DNA of 10,032 nt from Asterionellopsis glacialis (lineage: Eukaryota; Bacillariophyta; Plagiogrammaphyceae; Rhaphoneidales; Asterionellopsidaceae): the NCBI GenBank assembly GCA_014885115.2, contig WKLE02004068.1, positions 7,326 through 17,357 on the forward strand, written 5' to 3'. The translations under genes and the position numbers were made by a program. Shown one piece after another: positions 5,332 through 10,032 of the stretch (the stretch's first letter is position 1; each line of letters opens with the position of its first letter). Below the pieces are notes generated by a model, which was not told where the DNA came from, made no database searches, and saw nothing but the letters and a program-made list of their open reading frames with translations.

Positions 5332-7929
5332 TTACAACACGACAGTATCTGGTGCGTTATACGAACGTCGACTCCGACTGCTAGAGGTGGACCTATTGTG
5401 TTGCATGCTACGTACAACTTCCATTGCAAGTTGTTGTGATTCAAAAGATGGTCCAATCCCATCTACATCACTACCACCATAGTGAGGGCCACGACCACCA
5501 CCACCTCTACCAATCACTTCATCAAATGGATAATCACGAGGTGTGATTTCCATACCCTGTGCATTCCCTTGACTATCTGCCGCAGTATTGACCGTATATT
5601 GATCCCAAACAGATCCTGTATCCATCATGTGTTGATCTGTTGTACCTATATCGTAATTATCAGAAGTAACACTTCTTGCTCCAGGAGTCACATTGTATCT
5701 ACCATGATCTTCATCTCCCATGACAGGTAAATTCATTTCATCTACAAAACTATCATCTTCTAAACTTTCAAAGGTACGATTCTTGACATTATCTTGATGA
5801 TTTTGTTCTTGTTGACGACGACGACGATACAAGGCTAATCCTACAATCACAAGCACTGCAGCTCCTGCAAGCGCAAAGGGTGTGACAAGATTTCTATTAT
5901 TTCCACTATCCACTGGTTGTGGTTCGTCAATAATACCATCGATACCATTACCATTACCGTCATTTACATATCCAATCTTGGTGATTCCCACAAATTCAAG
6001 ATTTTTGATATTCGCATGTGCTTGTCGTAATGTACCTTTGGATCCCATAGCCTTGGTCAACAAATTACCAAATGCAGTTTTGATGGTATCATTCGATAAG
6101 TTGGTACCATTGATGGCTGTAAAGATAATACCATCATTAACGACATGACAGGATGTTGTATCGGAATCATCTCGTTGTAAACTAGTGGAAGAAGAAGAAG
6201 AACAAAATTCCGTTTTCGATACTTGTGCTTTGGGTAAACTTGAAATAGATGTCACATCTAAATCAGTGGTTAAATCCTTATTCTCGTCGTCGTCGTCGTC
6301 GTCGTTGCCGTCGCCATTATCTAAAATACGGTAATCTGAAATCATATTTTGCAATATCCTTCTTGTTGCTCCACCTGTTGTTGTTGTTATTGTTTTGGAG
6401 AATATACAATCCAAAAATCGTCTTGCCATGACTAAATGTGCTCTTTCTTCAATCTTTTCAACAATCGTTTCAATGCCATCATCATTATCGTTTACATTAT
6501 TTCTAATATGACCATTGCGGGTAGCAGGAGTATCGGTATCATCATCACTCGTATCTAATACAGTTGCACGATATTGAAAGGATACTAGAATTTTGGGTTC
6601 GTCGTCGTCCTTGTTGTTGTTGTCAATATTTCCATTACCAATGGTACTACATTTGGATAAAAATTCACCAGTCGTATCATTTTGATCTGTCTCAAAGGGT
6701 GGTTCTTCTGTAGGTGTCAAAGATGGTGGTGATGTTTCCGTGGGTGATACAGATGGTGCATTGGATAATGTAGGCGTTTGTGTTTTAGTAGGTTCTTGGG
6801 ATACTGTTGGACTATCTGACGGTGTATCATCTATAGTTGGATTTGGTGTAGGATTTGGTGTAGTAGGATTTGGTGTTGGATTTGATGTAGGATTTGGTGT
6901 AGTAGGATTTAGTGTTGGATTTGGTGTAGTAGGATTTGATGTACTCTCTGGAGATGTAGTTGTTGGTGACGGTGGTGGTGTTGTATCGGGTGTAATGGTT
7001 GTGGTAGGAGAAGTCAATTCGCAATCTGTCAATTGTAAACTCCCGTATTGATTCCCCGTTTCAAAATCATCATTCTTACCCGTAACATCCAAAATGAGGA
7101 TTTGACAAATAACATCACCCTCTAATTTGGTAGACGTAATTTCACATTTCAATTGACTGATATCCACCTCTTGATTGTCTTGATTCCAATGACGTTGCAA
7201 ATCAATACCAAATGTACTTGCATCTGGAAGAAATCCGTAAAAGACAGGACTTTGTGAAATAGGATACACACCATTACTCAAACGATGAGGAAAACATGCC
7301 ATTCGGACGATTTGATCTGTCATGTCCTTGCATCCAGCTTGATTTGCATTATCGGTACACGTACTAGCAGTAGTTGTAGTAGTAGATGGACAAGATTCAT
7401 GCTGATAGGAGAATGTTAATGTTTCAATTCTTTGATTGGAACCAGTATTAGGATTGCATTGTTTCTTATTATTATTTTTGGAAGTATCCAAAATAGTAGT
7501 ATCGGATCCTATATCCCTTTCCGTAGGTGATGGTGTTGTGGGTGATAGAGTGGGTTTCATTGCAGGTGTAGGTGTAGGTTCTTTGTTTGGACTAGGGGTA
7601 GGTGATTTGGTGGCACTAGTCTTTGCACTTGTCGTTGATGATGTACTTGTACTTGATTGCGAGGAAACCGGTGAAGGACTTGGTGCACATGGTTCATCAT
7701 TCTTTGACATTTTGCAACTTGCACTGCTCATGGTTCCACCATTCTTGATGCGACGAGTGACTTGATTGTCATTAGAAATTCCACGAATCGTTTTAGTAGA
7801 AGATGATCGATACTGACCATGTTGCTGCTTACTAGTAACAGCAACAGCAGTAACATTTACTGTATGTTTGACGAGAAGAATAAGAAATAGCAGCGGCGCC
7901 ATGCCAATCCACGTGCGAACATTCATCAT
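5332..7929 (-). CDS. Thr/Pro-rich secreted single-pass membrane protein
   Basis: 865 residues, no intron needed. In order: signal peptide (about 1-30, hydrophobic core APLLFLILLV); Ser/Thr/Pro-rich linker (about 80-138); outer domain 1 (about 155-304, several Cys, aromatic-rich); a second linker with Asn-Pro-Thr repeats (about 305-412); outer domain 2 (about 425-655, Asp/Asn-rich, Cys at 427, 508, 576 and 594, an Asp run at 544-548); one transmembrane helix (about 682-701) followed by RRRR as a stop-transfer signal; and a cytoplasmic tail of about 160 residues with Gly-rich and Ser/Arg-rich parts, ending TVVL. This is a type I membrane protein whose linkers are probably O-glycosylated, as in cell-wall, adhesion or surface proteins of diatoms. 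No catalytic motif seen. The C-terminal hydrophobic-x-hydrophobic ending could bind a PDZ domain, which is speculative. Two adjacent ATGs (7929 and 7926) give almost the same protein. Family and function not recognised. Confidence 0.85.
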   Translation of the reverse strand: MMNVRTWIGMAPLLFLILLVKHTVNVTAVAVTSKQQHGQYRSSSTKTIRGISNDNQVTRRIKNGGTMSSASCKMSKNDEPCAPSPSPVSSQSSTSTSSTTSAKTSATKSPTPSPNKEPTPTPAMKPTLSPTTPSPTERDIGSDTTILDTSKNNNKKQCNPNTGSNQRIETLTFSYQHESCPSTTTTTASTCTDNANQAGCKDMTDQIVRMACFPHRLSNGVYPISQSPVFYGFLPDASTFGIDLQRHWNQDNQEVDISQLKCEITSTKLEGDVICQILILDVTGKNDDFETGNQYGSLQLTDCELTSPTTTITPDTTPPPSPTTTSPESTSNPTTPNPTLNPTTPNPTSNPTPNPTTPNPTPNPTIDDTPSDSPTVSQEPTKTQTPTLSNAPSVSPTETSPPSLTPTEEPPFETDQNDTTGEFLSKCSTIGNGNIDNNNKDDDEPKILVSFQYRATVLDTSDDDTDTPATRNGHIRNNVNDNDDGIETIVEKIEERAHLVMARRFLDCIFSKTITTTTGGATRRILQNMISDYRILDNGDGNDDDDDDENKDLTTDLDVTSISSLPKAQVSKTEFCSSSSSTSLQRDDSDTTSCHVVNDGIIFTAINGTNLSNDTIKTAFGNLLTKAMGSKGTLRQAHANIKNLEFVGITKIGYVNDGNGNGIDGIIDEPQPVDSGNNRNLVTPFALAGAAVLVIVGLALYRRRRQQEQNHQDNVKNRTFESLEDDSFVDEMNLPVMGDEDHGRYNVTPGARSVTSDNYDIGTTDQHMMDTGSVWDQYTVNTAADSQGNAQGMEITPRDYPFDEVIGRGGGGRGPHYGGSDVDGIGPSFESQQLAMEVVRSMQHNRSTSSSRSRRSYNAPDTVVL
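6283..6306. repeat. GTC/GAC trinucleotide microsatellite in CDS
   Basis: A run of TCG/GTC units within the surface-protein gene, encoding the poly-Asp stretch near residues 543-549. In-frame length change would alter the acidic run without breaking the frame. Further GAC-rich codons occur near 6600. Confidence 0.75.
6835..6939. repeat. Coding minisatellite encoding Asn-Pro-Thr repeats
   Basis: Units of 9-15 bp built on GGATTTGGTGT on the + strand repeat through the second linker of the surface protein. They encode about 35 residues of NPT, PNPT and TTPNPT units (residues 331-365). Units differ by single bases and by 3- or 6-bp steps, always in frame. The block is flanked by less regular Thr/Pro-rich sequence. 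Confidence 0.85.
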
Positions 7930-7971
7930 TATTTCTCCTTGTTGTTCGTTTCTTTGATAAAGGAGTTTTTC

Positions 7972-7979
7972 TTTTTATA
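7972..7979 (-). promoter_or_regulatory. TATA box of the surface-protein gene
   Basis: TATAAAAA on the - strand, 43 bp before the ATG at 7929, preceded by C and followed by an A-rich run. This implies a very short 5' UTR, like the neighbouring plastid-protein gene. The ATG has A at -3. Confidence 0.5.
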
Positions 7980-8345
7980 GAAAGGCTTCTCAATATTATT
8001 TTTTTGTTTTTCTTTTTTGTGAGACTAGTTGAAAGTTTCGAAGAAAAAAAATATATCGATATGAATGAATGTTCTTCTCACAGCAAAAGTGTTGGAGGTG
8101 CGCTTATCCAAATTTTTGGCCAAGCCGTGACCCCACCACACAAGAGTAGATCCACAAAAAATATAGTATATGGTTCGCTCTTGTTGCTGCACTTGACGGC
8201 GTTTTCTAGGAAACCGAACGAAAAATACACCATGTAGTGTTTTTGTATGTAGGTGGGTACTATCTATGCAGTGCGTACCTTACCAACACACCATGCGGAG
8301 TCTATCACCTGTCGCCGCGGAAGGGTGCTATTTTTATCACAGGAC

Positions 8346-8359
8346 TACGAGTACTCGTA
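8346..8359. repeat. 14-bp perfect palindrome TACGAGTACTCGTA
   Basis: A perfect palindrome centred on GTAC, about 370 bp upstream of the surface-protein TATA box. It could be a binding site for a dimeric factor, or chance. Confidence 0.4.
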
Positions 8360-8640
8360 CTACACAGAAAGAACGAGAAGCAGGCTCGCCGTGAAAGAGT
8401 CTTGATCGATCCCACAAATCAATCGTGGAAAAATTAGAGTCTTATGAGACATGTGTGAGTCCGCATGCTGTCGGATGGAGATTTCCCAAAGATACCGCCG
8501 CAGGTGTCTCTACAATTTTGTATCGTTCCAGTAAACTAGACACATTTGACTCGTGTTTCTCGGGGTTCCAATCGTTAAATTCGCTGAATAAGAATGCCAA
8601 TACGAATCGTTACTTATGGATCAAACAGAGCGATAGTAAA

Positions 8641-8699
8641 CCAATGAATTCGAATATCGTTATACTACACTATTATCATTCCCGGATTCCGAACTTCCC
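8641..8699. repeat. 59-bp dispersed repeat, copy 1
   Basis: Matches 9798-9856 at 56 of 59 bases in the same orientation, ending in CCCGGATTCCGAACTTCCC. The three differences would all change the amino acid in the one open frame, so the similarity does not look like protein conservation. Homology stops abruptly at 8699. Upstream a weaker match (GATCAA, then AACC) suggests a further stretch with a roughly 10-bp indel. Probably a fragment of a mobile or dispersed element. Confidence 0.8.
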
Positions 8700-9249
8700 T
8701 CCTAAATACCATAATTAGATAGGAAATTTGGGTTAACAACTTCGATATACATGTATACCATACCATATCTAAATTAAGTAGATTAGACAGTTTCAAGTGC
8801 CATGCGAGTCTCACTACTCCCCAAATTTAGCGAGAGGCTCACATACACATAACAACTGAGGTCACAGGTACACCAAAATTTCGAAACAAACTCAAAAAAC
8901 ATCAAAATACGACTTTCACAAAAAGGTAGATAGATAATAACTGCAAAGTACACCATCACACAACTTTTCCGTGTGTACCGTACTGTACATTTAAAAAAAA
9001 ACTCTCATTTTTTCCATCTAACACAGTTTCTCCATTATACAGACAGACAGTTAGTTAGTTGTCTCTTTGCATAGACGAACATCATTACAAAATCACATCC
9101 CTTCCTCCACAATAATTATTGCATGACAAATAATGAAAATAAATTCCTACCACCACCATTCTTGAACACACCACCCCATCCACTACTGCACCATTGCTAC
9201 AGGTGCGTCGTGATGCTAAAACATTACATTTATAGAACTAGTAGTTACC

Positions 9250-9447
9250 ATGGCCAAAGTACGACATCCAAAATCAGCACCCAATACACGTGTCAAACAA
9301 AAGCAACCAAATAATAATTTTAGTAACAATGACAAGGAAAGTCCTATAGTTGTCACCACTGCCACCTCGTTACAACAAAAAGAAGAAACAGTACAACATA
9401 CTACTACCAGTGACAGGAAAAAGAGGATACTTGGAGATGTTTCATGA
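9250..9447 (+). CDS. Small basic hypothetical protein, possible N-terminal fragment
   Basis: 65 codons from an ATG in strong context (ACCATGG) to TGA. The product is polar and basic at its start (Lys, Arg, Pro), Asn/Thr/Gln-rich in the middle, and ends in a DRKKR basic cluster followed by ILGDVS. No domain recognised. The next frame (from 9475) is in exactly the same phase with only two TGA codons between (9445-9447 and 9454-9456), so the two may once have been one gene of about 160 codons. It could also be a real short gene or a first exon. Confidence 0.3.
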   Translation: MAKVRHPKSAPNTRVKQKQPNNNFSNNDKESPIVVTTATSLQQKEETVQHTTTSDRKKRILGDVS

Positions 9448-9450
9448 TGG

Positions 9451-9485
9451 AAATGATACTCGCAAACAAACAAAATGATACTCGC
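9451..9485 (+). repeat. 13-bp direct duplication, 22-bp period
   Basis: AAATGATACTCGC occurs at 9451-9463 and again at 9473-9485. The first copy contains the second in-frame TGA. The duplication lies exactly between the two same-phase open frames, and an A homopolymer follows at 9487-9495. It may mark a replication-slippage event. Confidence 0.75.
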
Positions 9486-9738
9486 CAAAAAAAAAATTGA
9501 TTGTACTTTTTGTTACATGAAAATTCACCACCATACTACTTGGGTCCTAAATCATTACACATGTGGGAAATTCAAGAATATTCGCAATGATGGTGGTAAG
9601 GAATATTATCCATATTATTATTCCACACCCAAGAAACAAGAAGAAACTTTGGATGAGTTATTGATTTGTAAAAAAAAGCAAAACGTCAAAATTAACAAGC
9701 CAAAACAAAGTATAAGAACCTCAAGTCTTCTTTTATGA
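9475..9738 (+). CDS. Hypothetical protein with BED-like zinc-finger pattern
   Basis: 87 codons from ATG to TGA. Near the start it has C-x2-C (residues 10 and 13), then TTWVLNH and H-x2-C, the order expected for a BED-type zinc finger (two Cys, a Thr/aromatic stretch, then His and Cys). BED fingers bind DNA and are common at the N-terminus of hAT-family transposases and proteins derived from them. The H-to-C spacing is shorter than usual. The remainder is Tyr- and Lys-rich, ending in a basic tail with no transposase catalytic region. It may be the remnant of an element or a host gene fragment. Motif evidence only. Confidence 0.3.
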   Translation: MILAKKKIDCTFCYMKIHHHTTWVLNHYTCGKFKNIRNDGGKEYYPYYYSTPKKQEETLDELLICKKKQNVKINKPKQSIRTSSLLL

Positions 9739-9755
9739 CAAATGCTAGTAGTACT

Positions 9756-9771
9756 TAGTAACTAGTTACTA
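9756..9771. repeat. 16-bp perfect palindrome with flanking direct repeats
   Basis: TAGTAACTAGTTACTA is a perfect palindrome, flanked by CTAGTAGTA at 9745-9753 and 9769-9777. It lies just after the zinc-finger-like frame and 26 bp before copy 2 of the 59-bp repeat. It could form a hairpin in a transcript's 3' end or mark an element boundary. Confidence 0.65.
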
Positions 9772-9797
9772 GTAGTAACAAAAAAGATCAACATGAA

Positions 9798-9856
9798 CCA
9801 ATGAATTTGAATATCTTTATACTAGACTATTATCATTCCCGGATTCCGAACTTCCC
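9798..9856. repeat. 59-bp dispersed repeat, copy 2
   Basis: Direct-orientation partner of 8641-8699 with three substitutions. The flanks differ: here the repeat is followed by GTAGTCATT, while copy 1 continues TCCTAAATA. The copies bracket the two small same-phase open frames, 1.16 kb apart. Each is far too short to be an LTR, so solo fragments of a larger dispersed element are more likely. Confidence 0.8.
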
Positions 9857-10032
9857 GTAGTCATTAAGAACATGCACCAGCTACTTACGACTGCTCTACT
9901 ACCTGTCGTACTTGATACTCTGTGCTGTTGTATCAAAAATAAGTCATATGTGGCACTACCTGTACGAAAGTAGTATTATACAGTATAATGCACTAGAACA
10001 AGCAAAAGTCAAGAGCTCGGATGGAGCGAATT
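9857..10032. other. Right-edge sequence, nothing recognised
   Basis: Short stretch with no open frame of note. CTACCTGTCGTAC (9900-9911) and CTACCTGTACG (9957-9967) are similar short motifs in direct orientation. The window ends before any further feature appears. Confidence 0.4.

Larger units (their letters stand above)
7980..9249. other. Gene-poor right-hand region
   Basis: AT-rich DNA upstream of the surface-protein gene with no gene I can support. A 97-codon frame from a GTG (8425-8718) has fairly mixed codon use but no ATG start and no known domain. Its end overlaps the first 59-bp repeat, so it may be part of a decayed mobile element. Short palindromes include TACGAGTACTCGTA (8346-8359) and TATACATGTATA (8746-8757). 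Three GTAC tetramers spaced 5 bp apart occur at 8975-8988. The last 300 bp are CA/CT-rich, as in a leader region before the ATG at 9250. Confidence 0.5.

Noticed and set aside
6740..7051. Val/Gly-rich 103-codon + strand frame
   Set aside because: It is the antisense reading of the NPT/Pro-rich minisatellite of the 865-residue gene; the repeat itself creates the open frame.
8004..8437. Two consecutive + strand frames upstream of the surface-protein gene
   Set aside because: Both start at non-ATG codons, lie in the likely promoter region, and show no protein features.
9475..9738. Calling this an intact hAT transposase
   Set aside because: Only a zinc-finger-like pattern is present; there is no catalytic or dimerisation region and the frame is just 87 codons.
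8641..9856. Interpretation of the 59-bp repeats as LTRs of a retrotransposon
   Set aside because: They are far too short, lack TG...CA ends, and no reverse transcriptase, integrase or primer-binding site is visible between them.

Overview
The window looks like nuclear DNA from a photosynthetic stramenopile, most likely a diatom. Three things suggest this: a two-exon gene whose product begins with a signal peptide followed by an Ala|Phe junction, the bipartite plastid-targeting signature of diatoms; a large Thr/Pro-rich single-pass surface protein of the kind common in diatom secretomes; and AT-rich intergenic DNA with eukaryotic TATA boxes and GT-AG splicing. No bacterial operon structure, tRNA, rRNA, CRISPR array or intact transposon was seen. 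The species cannot be named from this sequence alone.

Layout. Positions 1-306 are a 5' flank with a dense cluster of GTAC motifs and a short direct repeat. A + strand intronless gene (307-1461) encodes a 384-residue protein with two WW domains separated by a coiled coil. It converges on a poorly resolved - strand open region (1754-2363). The 3' half of that region has a protein-like frame whose motif resembles the end of a SET domain, but no usable start. Next on the - strand is a two-exon gene (2649-3960, intron 3102-3387) for a 341-residue plastid-targeted protein with about three membrane segments. A gene-poor stretch (4007-5331) follows. It holds a cluster of possible regulatory elements: a CACGTG palindrome, a TGACGTCA CRE and GC-rich inverted blocks. 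It also holds a (TC)n(AG)n palindrome.

The largest gene (5332-7929, -) encodes an 865-residue secreted/type I membrane protein. It has a signal peptide, two Ser/Thr/Pro-rich linkers (one a DNA minisatellite), two cysteine-containing outer domains, one transmembrane helix and a cytoplasmic tail. Its TATA box sits 43 bp upstream of the ATG, close to the 39 bp seen for the plastid gene.

The right end (7980-10032) is gene-poor. It contains two copies of a 59-bp repeat 1.16 kb apart. Between them lie two small open frames in the same phase, separated by two TGA codons, the second with a BED-like zinc-finger pattern. This could be a decayed mobile element or gene remnant.

The genes do not form an obvious pathway. 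The best supported are the WW protein, the plastid membrane protein and the Thr/Pro-rich surface protein; no function beyond domain or targeting class can be assigned to any of them.
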